NCBI RefSeq assembly: GCF_039545135.1
Contig: NZ_BAABRU010000028.1
Location: 1-43,455 of the forward strand
Direction of reading: 5' to 3'
Length of the DNA stretch: 43,455 bases
Source of the DNA: Herpetosiphon gulosus
Lineage (GTDB): Bacteria; Chloroflexota; Chloroflexia; Chloroflexales; Herpetosiphonaceae
A program made the position numbers and the translations under genes. Shown here in pieces: positions 16,543 through 25,410 of the stretch; positions within the stretch are counted from its first letter, which is position 1, and every line of letters begins with the position of its first letter. The notes beneath the pieces were generated by a model. That model did no database searches, had not been told where the DNA came from, and was given only the letters and a program-made list of their open reading frames with translations.

Positions 16543-17046
16543 CTAGAAACCTTTCCGGCGTGACATAACACGATCCCATTGGGCCAAATAGGAACGAACG
16601 GTTGCAACTAAGGGTGATTGCGTTAATTCCCCCACACCAGGATCGATGACGTGCGTTAATGCCGCGATTAACGCCGTTGGCGTAATATCACGAACAAATT
16701 GCGCATAGCCGAGCTGTTCTACCGCGTGGGCGAGTTCGCATTGATGGTCGTCAGGACATTCGTTAAATTGCCGTGATCGTGCCACAACAATTAATGGGCG
16801 ACCAGCTTGACGTGCCCCGAGAATGGAGCCAGCTCCTGCTTGACTGATCACGACGCGTGCTTGTTCGAGCAATCCACGATAATCATCCGCATTGAGCCAT
16901 GGCTGCGCCTGCGCATGATGCACCGCAAGATGTGTATGGCCTGTTTGCATAACAACGGGTTCGTTGAGTTGGGCAGCAACGCGATCCATGGCATTAACAA
17001 GCCGGGTAAAGGGTTCTGGCCGTGTGCCAACACTTACAAAAATCAT
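16543..17046 (-). CDS. Alg13/PssE-like glycosyltransferase subunit
   Basis: This 167-aa protein matches the C-terminal, donor-binding half of GT28 enzymes. MIFVSVGTRPEPFTRLV opens the domain, VVISQAGAGSILGARQAGRPLIVV is the UDP-GlcNAc-type binding loop, and NECPDDHQCELAHAVEQLG contains the usual NxxDxHQ stretch. Alone it lacks the membrane half, which the preceding gene supplies. Together they should act like Alg13-Alg14 or PssE-PssD, adding the second sugar to a lipid-linked acceptor. The two genes overlap by ATGA. Confidence 0.9.
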   Translation of the reverse strand: MIFVSVGTRPEPFTRLVNAMDRVAAQLNEPVVMQTGHTHLAVHHAQAQPWLNADDYRGLLEQARVVISQAGAGSILGARQAGRPLIVVARSRQFNECPDDHQCELAHAVEQLGYAQFVRDITPTALIAALTHVIDPGVGELTQSPLVATVRSYLAQWDRVMSRRKGF

Positions 17047-17492
17047 AGAATGGCTCCGACAAACTGAGCTTTTTTACCAGCAACAGAACATAATTGCGGC
17101 CATTGCACAAAAAAGGCATCACTGACTGGGTAGACGAGTTTTCCGGTTTGTGAGACACTCGTGACGCGACACCAACTTTCAATAAAGATGGTTTTACAAC
17201 CAAACAATTTGCCAAGATAAAAAAAGGGAATGGCAATTTCAGCCCCCATACTGATAAGAACGTGAGGGCGTTCGTTACGAAGCACCTTTGCGGCCCACAC
17301 AAATGTCCGCGCCATCCGGTAGAGATTTCGGCCAATATCGTGCGTAAAATAGGCTCGGCTCACCTGTTGCACATCTGCGGCACGGGCACTCTGATAGGTT
17401 GCAATAAAGGTGTCATAGCCCTCAAACGCAGCAAAGATCTGACATGTTTCAGTCCAATGACCACCATGGGAGCAAATAATGCCGACTTTCAT
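17043..17492 (-). CDS. Alg14/PssD-like glycosyltransferase subunit
   Basis: This 149-aa protein is the N-terminal, acceptor half of a split GT28 enzyme. KVGIICSHGGHWTETCQ is the SxGGHxxE motif of Alg14/PssD, and VLISMGAEIAIPFFYLGKL followed by TIFIESWCRVTSVSQTGKL matches the later conserved blocks. It would recruit the Alg13-like partner to the membrane. The start at 17492 follows a strong aggagg site and overlaps the preceding stop (ATGA). The extension to 17555 is rejected because it reads back into the upstream gene. Confidence 0.9.
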   Translation of the reverse strand: MKVGIICSHGGHWTETCQIFAAFEGYDTFIATYQSARAADVQQVSRAYFTHDIGRNLYRMARTFVWAAKVLRNERPHVLISMGAEIAIPFFYLGKLFGCKTIFIESWCRVTSVSQTGKLVYPVSDAFFVQWPQLCSVAGKKAQFVGAIL

Positions 17493-18511
17493 GACCAGCC
17501 TCCTGCAAATCGATGCGCCAGATGAAGCAACGGATTGACCAACCATGCAAGCCATCGCGTGAGCCAGCCTTGCTGGATTGACTGAAAATCAAGCTGACTG
17601 CTTAATTGCTGGATAACGGCCCGTTCTTGCGCCTCGGTGGTCGGTGGTGCTGATACTGTCCGCAAATACCGCCAGATATGCTGATAGAGTCGGGGTTTGA
17701 TCCCCCAATACCGTGGCCCACGCAGCAAAAAATAGCTTCCCGTAATGATCTCGGCGATGAGCAGTCCTGGAAGTAATCGGACTAAGACGCTTGGTGAAAA
17801 ATTTTTGATGAGCATTGAATAGCGATTACGTTCAATCAAAAATGCTTTTTGGGCGGTATAGTTCAATTGATATTTGTGATGAATAACCGCCTCAGCAACA
17901 TAAAAACACTGTAAGCCATGGAGCCGCACGCGTAAGGATAAATCACTATCTTCGACGTACATAAAAAATTGCGGATCAAACCCGCCGAGTGTCGTAAATA
18001 GGCTGCGCCGGATTGCGCACGCAGCCCCCGAAACAGCATCAACATAGGTACTTGTTTGATAATCCGTGCGCGGTTGGTTTGCCCCTCGGCAGTACGCCAA
18101 CCCGGTATAATGCATCTGGTTACCACAGGCGTTAACCTGCTGTGGATGGTCATGATGGACAAGACATGCCGTTGTCAGACCAATCATCGGATCAGTTCTC
18201 AACGGACCTAAGAGTGCATCAATGGCTCCGGGCATCACCACGGTATCCGGATTAAGAAAGACGAGATACTCGCCTCGTGCCAACGCTGCACCATAGTTAT
18301 TGCCCCCGGCATAACCGGTATTCGTATTTTCCAAGAGTCGAACCATGGGGTAGTGCTGCTGAATCACCATCTGGCTCGCATCCTCTGACCCATTATCCAC
18401 AACGATAACTTCATAGCGTGTCCGATCGGGGCATGCTTGCAGGATAGAGTCAAGGCAATCTCGAAGATCTGCCTGGCTGTTATAACTCACAATAATGATG
18501 CTTGCATCCAT
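17489..18511 (-). CDS. Glycosyltransferase family 2 protein (rhamnosyltransferase-like)
   Basis: This 340-aa GT-A enzyme starts MDASIIIVSYNSQADLRDCL. It has VVDNGSEDAS, the metal-binding FLNPDTVV stretch (the DxD position reads NPD, as in rhamnosyltransferase-type GT2), GAACAIRRSLFTTLGGFDP and the EDSDLSLR catalytic segment. A C-terminal helix (about 240-265) may contact the membrane. The substrate is not known. It starts 6 bp after the stop of the preceding GT2 gene, with only a weak ribosome site, and overlaps the Alg14-like gene. Confidence 0.9.
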   Translation of the reverse strand: MDASIIIVSYNSQADLRDCLDSILQACPDRTRYEVIVVDNGSEDASQMVIQQHYPMVRLLENTNTGYAGGNNYGAALARGEYLVFLNPDTVVMPGAIDALLGPLRTDPMIGLTTACLVHHDHPQQVNACGNQMHYTGLAYCRGANQPRTDYQTSTYVDAVSGAACAIRRSLFTTLGGFDPQFFMYVEDSDLSLRVRLHGLQCFYVAEAVIHHKYQLNYTAQKAFLIERNRYSMLIKNFSPSVLVRLLPGLLIAEIITGSYFLLRGPRYWGIKPRLYQHIWRYLRTVSAPPTTEAQERAVIQQLSSQLDFQSIQQGWLTRWLAWLVNPLLHLAHRFAGGWS

Positions 18512-18517
18512 ACGACT

Positions 18518-19540
18518 CTATCTTTCTGCTGCACTCAGTGGTTGATTGAGGCTGTCATAAACCCGCTCCCTAGGAGTCAGGAGGACGGCTTCGGTTGGTG
18601 TTGTTGGCGCAGTACGCAGGAATTGATGTTTCAAGGATGTTTCCATGCGTTGGAGCATCACCCGTTGGCGCTGTAAGATAATCCCAGTTCCAATCGCCCC
18701 AATACTCACCAACATCCCAATCATCAGGATACTGAGCAGCCATGCAAACTGTGACAGCGCCATTGTGGTATGGGAAGCCAAGAAGACCATCAAGGATGTA
18801 CTGACGGCTAAAGCAACGAAACCGCTTCCACACCAAAAAAAGAGCGGTCGCATCGTAGTGGCGATGCCCAAAATCCCCTTCACGACTTGCATACCATGCC
18901 CAATGGGGTTTCGCTTGGCTTTTTCTACATACAACACATGAATGGGAACCTCACAAATCCGTAATGCGTGTTCGTGGATATGAAATTGCATTTCCGACTC
19001 GATGGAGAAGCCCCCATTCGCCGTAAATGACATCACAGCGATGGCATGAGCGGAAAAAGCCCGAAATCCACTCTGTGAATCGCTAACCTGCACGCCTGAG
19101 ATTACATTCGTTAATGAAGTTAATCCCAATTGGCCCACTTTCCGGTAGAGCGGAATATGGCTGTGAATCGCCCCATAGCGTGATCCAATCACGACATCGG
19201 CTTGCCCTTGACAAATTGGTGCCAAGAGAGCTGGAATATCATCCGCCCGATGTTGCCCATCACCATCGAGCATCACCACAGCAAAGGGATTGAGAGTAGT
19301 CAAATACCGAAAGCCCGTATTGACCGCCGCAGCCTTGCCTTGATTGACAGGATGCTGCAAAACATGCGCACCCGCCTTTTGTGCGATGGCAACCGTCTGA
19401 TCCGTGGAGCCATCATCCACGACAAGCACGATGTCAACATAGGCTTTTGCCGCAAGCACCAAACTTCCGATAAAGCGCGATTCATTAAAGGCAGGAATGA
19501 GCGCAACGGTGGGATGAACGATTGATGTGTGACGTTCCAT
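18518..19540 (-). CDS. DPM1-like polyprenyl-phosphate glycosyltransferase with membrane helices
   Basis: This 340-aa protein has a GT2 domain with VALIPAFNESRFIG, VVDDGSTDQT, the DxD-type VVMLDGDGQHRADDIP and GFRAFSAHAI. Residues ~225-300 hold two hydrophobic helices (ILGIATTMRPLFFW and LLSILMIGMLVSIG). This resembles dolichol/undecaprenyl-phosphate mannose or glucose synthases. It probably charges a polyprenyl phosphate with the first or donor sugar. It heads the operon; the start at 19540 follows gggag seven bases upstream, and the extension to 19621 enters likely promoter sequence. Confidence 0.88.
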   Translation of the reverse strand: MERHTSIVHPTVALIPAFNESRFIGSLVLAAKAYVDIVLVVDDGSTDQTVAIAQKAGAHVLQHPVNQGKAAAVNTGFRYLTTLNPFAVVMLDGDGQHRADDIPALLAPICQGQADVVIGSRYGAIHSHIPLYRKVGQLGLTSLTNVISGVQVSDSQSGFRAFSAHAIAVMSFTANGGFSIESEMQFHIHEHALRICEVPIHVLYVEKAKRNPIGHGMQVVKGILGIATTMRPLFFWCGSGFVALAVSTSLMVFLASHTTMALSQFAWLLSILMIGMLVSIGAIGTGIILQRQRVMLQRMETSLKHQFLRTAPTTPTEAVLLTPRERVYDSLNQPLSAAER

Positions 19541-19865
19541 AGGGTAACTCCCAGTATCCTCAACTCCGTATACCACGTGGTGCTCGTGAGGACTATATGA
19601 CGTGACAGGTTGATGCACCAAGTATCATCGAAATGGATGCATCCTGCTATATACCATCAACCCTTACCTGCGGCTTCTATCTAGGTGCTTCGTATTGGGG
19701 TAAAAGTACTGACCATATGCCATTGACCCCTTCTCATACCGACTATTTCGGTTTGTACCATTGGGGTAAAAGTACTGATTCTAACCGTATCGTTCAAACG
19801 CTGGTTGATGCAAAGCACTGTTTGGGATACAGCAGGAAATAGTCGTTCGTATGGAGACCTTGAGT
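19541..19865. other. Boundary region with direct repeats
   Basis: This 325-bp AT-richer gap lies between the polysaccharide operon and the GC-rich secretion locus. It holds a 10-bp palindrome accacgtggt (19572-19581) near the expected operon promoter and two 19-bp direct repeats (see next entry). The one open frame at 19633-19842 contains the repeats and has no ribosome site, so it is not called as a gene. Confidence 0.5.
19694..19778. repeat. Two 19-bp direct repeats, 66-bp spacing
   Basis: The sequence attggggtaaaagtactga occurs at 19694-19712 and again at 19760-19778, exactly 66 bp apart. Only this pair was noticed in the window. It could be a protein-binding pair, insertion-sequence ends left after deletion, or an element border. 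Nothing decides between these. Confidence 0.7.
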
Positions 19866-22451
19866 CTACCGTTGCCATTGCTTGACCAAAGGAAGCCACA
19901 CCCGCTGCGGCACAGGCGCAATCTTTAGCACGGTGGCCGGATTCCCCAGCAGCAGGGTTGTGCGCAGGGCATCGGTGCAACATTGACCATGCAGCGCCAA
20001 CTGGAGCACTCCGGCCTCCGTCACCTGCCCCAACGTTGGCCGAGGCCGCGTCATAGCCGCCGTCACCAGTCCATGCTGGAGGTGGTCATGGCCGTGGGCG
20101 ACCCCCAAGCCACTCGATCCCCATGTGGCGATTGCACCCCCAGCCGGATGCAGCACCAGCGCCTCATCGAGCGTGGTTCCGCGCGGGCTGGGCTGGTGGA
20201 AGACACTCGTCAGGCAGGTCAAGGCCAACAGCAGCGGCAGCCGTTCACCATTCTGTAACTCCCCAACCGCATTCAGATCGAGCAACCCACGCGGCTCGAC
20301 CACGGGATCGGTCACGGCCCACTGGTAGGCGTGGCTATGGCCCGTATACTGCATCAGCACCGCCCCGGTCTGCCAGATGGCCATGACCCGTTCACGCACG
20401 GTACGGGCATCAGCCACATGCCACGCCGGATCATCGCTCGTGGCATGCGGATCGTAATAGGCGCGGTGCAAGGTCATCGTCAGCGGATAGACGGCCTCAC
20501 TCTGCGCCGCCAGCTGCGGAAAGTCAAGCGCTCCCTCGGCGTTATCAGCGATACTCCCGACCGTGCTTTGCCACGCCCCCCATGGCGCGGCGGTATAGCG
20601 CTGCTGTTTGGCGATCAGATTGGTTAAATCATCGAGCGTTTGCACGGGCCAGCGGCCTACGGGCAGATCGGGCAGCAGGTCATCCAGCGGATCAGCACCG
20701 TCCAGTTGGCCATAACAACTTTCACAGGCGGTTTCACCGAGCCATAAATCGACCTCCGCCAGATAGGGCGGGATGAGCGGTGGCTGGTTATAGCCCAAGA
20801 CATCACGCGGGTCAGCCGCGCCGTCGCCGACCAAGAGCACGCTGGTGGGTGGGGTCGGCCACGTCGCCGCTGCATGCTGGAGCAATGCCCGAATTGCCGT
20901 CGGGGATAGGTTGCCAAAGGCCCATGCCGCATCCAGATCCTCGCGGGCAATCAGCACGGTCGTCAGCGTGCGCAGCGGGTCGAGGGCAGGCAGGAATACG
21001 CGCGGGGCAATGATCACATCGGCTCCAGCGGTGGGCAACACGACGGGGATATGGCGTTGAAGCGTGGGCGTGGGCAGGGGTGCGTGGCCAACCACGAGAT
21101 AGCGACGGTTGACCAACGGATCGGCCAGCACAGGCGTAAGTCCAGCAGGCAGGATGACGATCTGCGGCTGCGCTGGCGCGGTCACATCATAGAGCGTGCG
21201 CAGCGGGGGCGCATCCGGCAGGGCGTACCGCGCAGGCAGTGGCCCACTCCACAACGGCACATTTGGCAGGGTCGTGAGGCGCAGCGGGCGGGTCACGGTG
21301 ATGGTTTCGAGCAAGACACTGGCCGCGCCGATGGTTGGAGCAGGCAGCGTCACCGTAAGGGTCTCGCTCGTCGTCACCACCACTGAGGATTGCCATGCCG
21401 AGGTGGCAGGCACGGTCAGCGGGACGGTGTTCACCACCAGCGACACGGGCAGGCTGGTCGCCGTCGCGCCGCGCAGGGTCACAGTCATGAGGCCGCTGGC
21501 CAATGGCAGGGTGGGAGTCAGGAGCAGCGTGGTTGTCGAATCATCGCCACCCGCGAGACTGCTCAGGCGGGTGCTGAAGGTATGCCAGCCACGCATCCCC
21601 GCATGGCGACTGTCGAGCAGCTGCGGATCGTCCCATGCATTCGTCATCCAGACGGTATCGCTCATCGGGGCGGTGCTTTCGAGGGCGAGGCGCGAGGCCA
21701 TGGTTGGCGAGGGCGTGGCCGCTGCGGTCGTGAGCCACAGGGTCGTGGTTCGGTTCCAACGGTCGCCGACGGTATCAACCCAAAACCGCAGCTCGTCATG
21801 GGCATCGACGACGGTATCGCCAACCCCGCGCCAATCGAGCGGGAGCACCACGCCATCATGCTGCACCTGCACCGTCGCCGGATTGAGCGTCGTGAGGTCA
21901 ATCCCCGCTGCGGCCAGCATCGCTCCGGTCACCCGCTGCATGCCCGGTTCGGTCACCGTCAGTGTCCATGTCTGGTGGTCGAAGGCCAGTGGGTTGGTGG
22001 GCGGAACCGGGTCACCAAACGGCACGCGCGGCAGGGCTTGGAGATCGGCAGGGGATGCCACCAGCACGGCGTTGTCGAACACGGCGTGCAGCTGCGTCAC
22101 CTGCTGCACATGGCCGCGCTGCTGGATGGTTGGCTGGACCAGGTACACCCACACCGCGTAGCCGCGATAGCGCCCGCTGCGCAGCAGGGTCACAGGGCTG
22201 GTGGGTAGGTCAGCCAATCGCGCCGGATCAGCCTCAGGCAGCGTCGTCGTTTCCAGCGTGAGCGTCAGGGGTGGCGCGGCAGTGCTCAGGCTCCGCACCG
22301 CCACGGTCGTCGGCTGGGACGGCACGCCAGCCAACACCACGGTTTGGCCTGCGGTGGTCACGGTGAAGGGTGTCGCTGCTGCCAGTGCCGCCCGGGGCAC
22401 GACCAGCAGGATCATCAGGAGTGAAACAAGCATGAATCTATAAACCCGCAT
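19866..22451 (-). CDS. Secreted C25 (gingipain-family) cysteine protease
   Basis: This 861-aa protein has a signal peptide (residues 1-25, ending AALA). About 450 residues of beta-rich sequence follow, then a C25 peptidase domain (about 475-845). LLVGDG (540-544) and DLPVGRWPV lead into QYTGHSHAYQW with the likely catalytic His705 and LLALTCLTSVF with the likely catalytic Cys746. This reproduces the gingipain H...C dyad with similar spacing. The C-terminus ends in WLPLVKQWQR. The start overlaps the VirD4-like gene by 14 bp, so it belongs to the secretion operon. It may process surface or pilus proteins, or attack target cells. T9SS sorting domains of known gingipains are not seen. Confidence 0.82.
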   Translation of the reverse strand: MRVYRFMLVSLLMILLVVPRAALAAATPFTVTTAGQTVVLAGVPSQPTTVAVRSLSTAAPPLTLTLETTTLPEADPARLADLPTSPVTLLRSGRYRGYAVWVYLVQPTIQQRGHVQQVTQLHAVFDNAVLVASPADLQALPRVPFGDPVPPTNPLAFDHQTWTLTVTEPGMQRVTGAMLAAAGIDLTTLNPATVQVQHDGVVLPLDWRGVGDTVVDAHDELRFWVDTVGDRWNRTTTLWLTTAAATPSPTMASRLALESTAPMSDTVWMTNAWDDPQLLDSRHAGMRGWHTFSTRLSSLAGGDDSTTTLLLTPTLPLASGLMTVTLRGATATSLPVSLVVNTVPLTVPATSAWQSSVVVTTSETLTVTLPAPTIGAASVLLETITVTRPLRLTTLPNVPLWSGPLPARYALPDAPPLRTLYDVTAPAQPQIVILPAGLTPVLADPLVNRRYLVVGHAPLPTPTLQRHIPVVLPTAGADVIIAPRVFLPALDPLRTLTTVLIAREDLDAAWAFGNLSPTAIRALLQHAAATWPTPPTSVLLVGDGAADPRDVLGYNQPPLIPPYLAEVDLWLGETACESCYGQLDGADPLDDLLPDLPVGRWPVQTLDDLTNLIAKQQRYTAAPWGAWQSTVGSIADNAEGALDFPQLAAQSEAVYPLTMTLHRAYYDPHATSDDPAWHVADARTVRERVMAIWQTGAVLMQYTGHSHAYQWAVTDPVVEPRGLLDLNAVGELQNGERLPLLLALTCLTSVFHQPSPRGTTLDEALVLHPAGGAIATWGSSGLGVAHGHDHLQHGLVTAAMTRPRPTLGQVTEAGVLQLALHGQCCTDALRTTLLLGNPATVLKIAPVPQRVWLPLVKQWQR

Positions 22452-25410
22452 CAGGATTCTCCGCTAATAACTGCATCAAACTGGCCGCCGTTGCCTCGGC
22501 CTGCATCACCGTGGCCACACCGACCTTACGCGGATTGACCACCGCTGGAGCGGCCACGGAACCGCCTGTGGGAGCCGCATCCGGTGGGGATTCCGCCGCG
22601 CCACCCCGTCCGCGTTTGCCCTTGGCAGGTGGCTCGTCCTCGACGACATCACGCGGAATACTCAGGGTTAGGCGGGTCAAGGCGGCGAGGGTCAGATCGC
22701 GCGGGGTCGCGGCTTTGGCATGGCTCAAGGCCAGCACGCGTGCGGCACGCGGCAAGGGACAGGTCGGAGCCAGCAACTGGGCATGGCGGTCGGCGCGATC
22801 CGCTTGCATGCGGGCAAGAATCGCCTCCCACAGCGCGGGTGGGGCATCACGCAACAACCGCAGTCGCGTCGTGCGGTCGAACTGGGCCAGCGCCCGGAGC
22901 CGTTCGTCGAGGGCATCACGCGGCGGGGGAGCCAGCGTGGTCAGGGTTTTGGTCGTGCCGCCGTGCGGCAGGGCAGGCCACAAAGGTAGCGGGGTGATCG
23001 TGCAGATTGGCTGGCGAAAGCCATTGATTGAGATCGCGGCATAGCCTTCTTCGCGCAAGGGAATCCCGGCCCAGTCTTGCATGGTCAGCCGCGCATCGGG
23101 ATATTGGCGTTGCCAGACCGCCGCATCGGGGCCAAAGGCCGAGAGGATCAGCCGCGTTTGGACGATCTCCAGCGTGGTGGCCAACATTTCGGCAGGCAGT
23201 TGACTCGTGCCTTGATGCATCAAGACCAGCCCAATCCCAAACGAGCGCAACCGTTCCAAAATCTTCTGGTAATTGGCCGGATCGCCCCGTCGCATGGCTT
23301 CCTGAAACTCATCGACGACCAGCACCCACGGCTCGCGTTCCTCTTCCGGCGTATCCAAGCGACTAAATGCCGCCGCCAGCACGAGATTAATCAGTACATT
23401 GGCCAGAATCCCGCCAGCAGTTGCGCCGATGAGTTCTACCGGAAGTTTGGCCAACACAATCTTGCGTTGATCCATCACCTGCCGGAAGGGAATCGTCGTG
23501 CGCGTTTGGTTGCAGGTAATGCGCACCGTGCGGTTAATCAGGAATTGGCTCAGGCGGCGTTGCAAGGCGGTCATCGACGACTTTTGGGTGTCCGAAAGCT
23601 TGGGAAACTGATAGGTCCAGAACAGCACGAGGTCAGGATCAGTCACCCGCTCCAGCACGGTGGCGCGATAGGCACTACTGGAAAAGAGCAGATACAAATG
23701 GGCAATCGTCGGGGTTGGTTCGCCTTCCATCAGGGTCAATGCACCATAGCGCAAGGCTTCCTGCATCCCCGCCGAATCGCCCCAATGGCTATCGGTGCTG
23801 GCCACCAACGCCTCCAGTAACTCGACCAAAAAGTCTGGTTCGGTATCCTTGTTTAAATAGGTCGGGTCGAGCAGATTGAGGCCCAAACAGTGATCGGGGT
23901 CAAGTGGGTCGAACACAATCACATCATCCAGCCGATCATCGGGAATCATGGTCAACAGGTCATTGACCAAATCGCCCTTGAAGTCAATCACCCCAAAGCC
24001 TGCGCCGATGCGCAGCAATTCGCCCAGTTGCACCTTGGCCGCGTGGCTCTTACCCGCCCCCGTGCTGGCCGTGATTTGCTGGTGAAAGGTGTAGCTTTTG
24101 AGCGGAAAGCCCAGATAGACCTGCCGCCCATCGGCAGCGACCCCACCCGTGATCCGCACGATGCGATCCTTTAAGGGGGTGGTCGGATCAAACGCGGGCG
24201 GCGGCTCCCCGATGGCACTGACCAGCAAGGCCGGACTGGGCGGGGCAAAGCGGTTATTGCGCCAGATCGCCACGGTTAAGTGCCGTCCGGTCGGCAGATG
24301 CCAGAGGGCCGTGACTTCGGGCAGGCTCAGCACGGGCACAGTGGGGGCAGGCAGCAGCGGCGGCAGCGGCATGGTCAGCCAGCGCACGGCATGGCGTTCG
24401 CGCAACGCCGGGGTGCGGGTAGTCTGCATACGGCCATGGGTCCAGGCTTGGCGCAGGCGGTCGTGCTGGGCGGTATAGCTGTCGAGTGCGCCAAGCAGGA
24501 TCTGGTGTTGGGCGCTGGCAATCGCCGCCGTATCGGCCACGACCATCGTCCGCAGCGCGACGGTCACGCATGGGCTTTGCAGCTTGGCCAGCATCGTGGC
24601 AGCGGTCTCTTTGCTGGCACTGGCCTGCTGCTCCTTGGCTTCGAGCGTGAGCCAATCCGCCATGGCCCGTCCCTGCTGTTGCCAGCGCTCGGGCACGGCT
24701 CCAAGGGTCAACGATACGCCAATCGCCGTCACCCCTTGCTGCGGGCGCAGGCCGCCGATCAGGGCATCGAGTGGATCGCCGACCATCGCATCGGCGCGGC
24801 GCAGGGGATAGATCGCAGGCTGCGCCAGCGTGTGCGTCGTCCAGACCAACGCGGGGGCAGCGGTCGCAACCGGATCGGGCTGGGCCAGCAGATCGCAGCC
24901 CGGCACAAAGCCTTGCCAAGCGCTGAACACGGGGGCATACAACTCGGGATGCGAGAGCCAGAGACTCCATGCAATCCCTTGATCGGTGTACCACACCTCC
25001 AACGCAATCCGCCGATCCGGCGGGGCATGCGCGACAATCGCCTGCAACACGCGCACGATCTCGCCCGCCATCGCCGCCTCACGTTGGCCGAGCTGCGCCG
25101 CTGTGGCACTGTGCGGATCGGTCGTCATCGGTTTGGGGATGCGCAGCAGATACCATTGGCCGTCCGCCGCAGGCCGTCGCCGCAGCCGCAGCCATGCGAT
25201 GAGGGTCGCCAGCACCCACAGCCCATAGCCGACCAGCAGCCAGCCACTGATCGCGTGCAGGCGCGTGACCAATGTGGCCAACGGGGCAAGGCGCGGGCTG
25301 GTGAGATGGCCGAGCAGCCATGGACTCAGCAGCCGCACGATCATCAACACCACCACCCCCATTCCGGCCAATATGCGGCCATACACGGCCATGATTAAGC
25401 GTCCATGCAT
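22438..25410 (-). CDS. VirD4/TraG-like or HerA-like conjugation ATPase
   Basis: This 990-aa protein has two N-terminal membrane helices (~8-35 and 52-75), a long linker domain (~90-410) and a RecA-like motor. Walker A is STGAGKSH (449-456), Walker B is WVLVVDEFQE (695-704), and LVLMHQGTSQLP (728-739) is the sensor-like strand. Membrane helices plus a FtsK/HerA-class motor fit a coupling protein that feeds DNA or protein substrates to the channel. The Lys/Arg/Gly-rich tail (930-945) may bind nucleic acid. The start at 25410 follows gagga and overlaps the degenerate ATPase gene by 16 bp. No relaxase partner is visible in the window. Confidence 0.85.
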   Translation of the reverse strand: MHGRLIMAVYGRILAGMGVVVLMIVRLLSPWLLGHLTSPRLAPLATLVTRLHAISGWLLVGYGLWVLATLIAWLRLRRRPAADGQWYLLRIPKPMTTDPHSATAAQLGQREAAMAGEIVRVLQAIVAHAPPDRRIALEVWYTDQGIAWSLWLSHPELYAPVFSAWQGFVPGCDLLAQPDPVATAAPALVWTTHTLAQPAIYPLRRADAMVGDPLDALIGGLRPQQGVTAIGVSLTLGAVPERWQQQGRAMADWLTLEAKEQQASASKETAATMLAKLQSPCVTVALRTMVVADTAAIASAQHQILLGALDSYTAQHDRLRQAWTHGRMQTTRTPALRERHAVRWLTMPLPPLLPAPTVPVLSLPEVTALWHLPTGRHLTVAIWRNNRFAPPSPALLVSAIGEPPPAFDPTTPLKDRIVRITGGVAADGRQVYLGFPLKSYTFHQQITASTGAGKSHAAKVQLGELLRIGAGFGVIDFKGDLVNDLLTMIPDDRLDDVIVFDPLDPDHCLGLNLLDPTYLNKDTEPDFLVELLEALVASTDSHWGDSAGMQEALRYGALTLMEGEPTPTIAHLYLLFSSSAYRATVLERVTDPDLVLFWTYQFPKLSDTQKSSMTALQRRLSQFLINRTVRITCNQTRTTIPFRQVMDQRKIVLAKLPVELIGATAGGILANVLINLVLAAAFSRLDTPEEEREPWVLVVDEFQEAMRRGDPANYQKILERLRSFGIGLVLMHQGTSQLPAEMLATTLEIVQTRLILSAFGPDAAVWQRQYPDARLTMQDWAGIPLREEGYAAISINGFRQPICTITPLPLWPALPHGGTTKTLTTLAPPPRDALDERLRALAQFDRTTRLRLLRDAPPALWEAILARMQADRADRHAQLLAPTCPLPRAARVLALSHAKAATPRDLTLAALTRLTLSIPRDVVEDEPPAKGKRGRGGAAESPPDAAPTGGSVAAPAVVNPRKVGVATVMQAEATAASLMQLLAENPDAGL

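Noticed and set aside
19633-19842. 69-aa ORF containing the 19-bp repeats
   Set aside because: No ribosome site and the repetition of WGKST-like words follows from the DNA repeat; not supported as a gene.
21196-22208. Long plus-strand ORFs opposite the C25 protease
   Set aside because: Overlap a gene with clear signal peptide and catalytic motifs; biased composition only.
24280-25398. 372-aa plus-strand ORF opposite the VirD4-like gene
   Set aside because: Antisense to a well-supported ATPase; sequence is Arg/Gln/His-rich and typical of a shadow frame.
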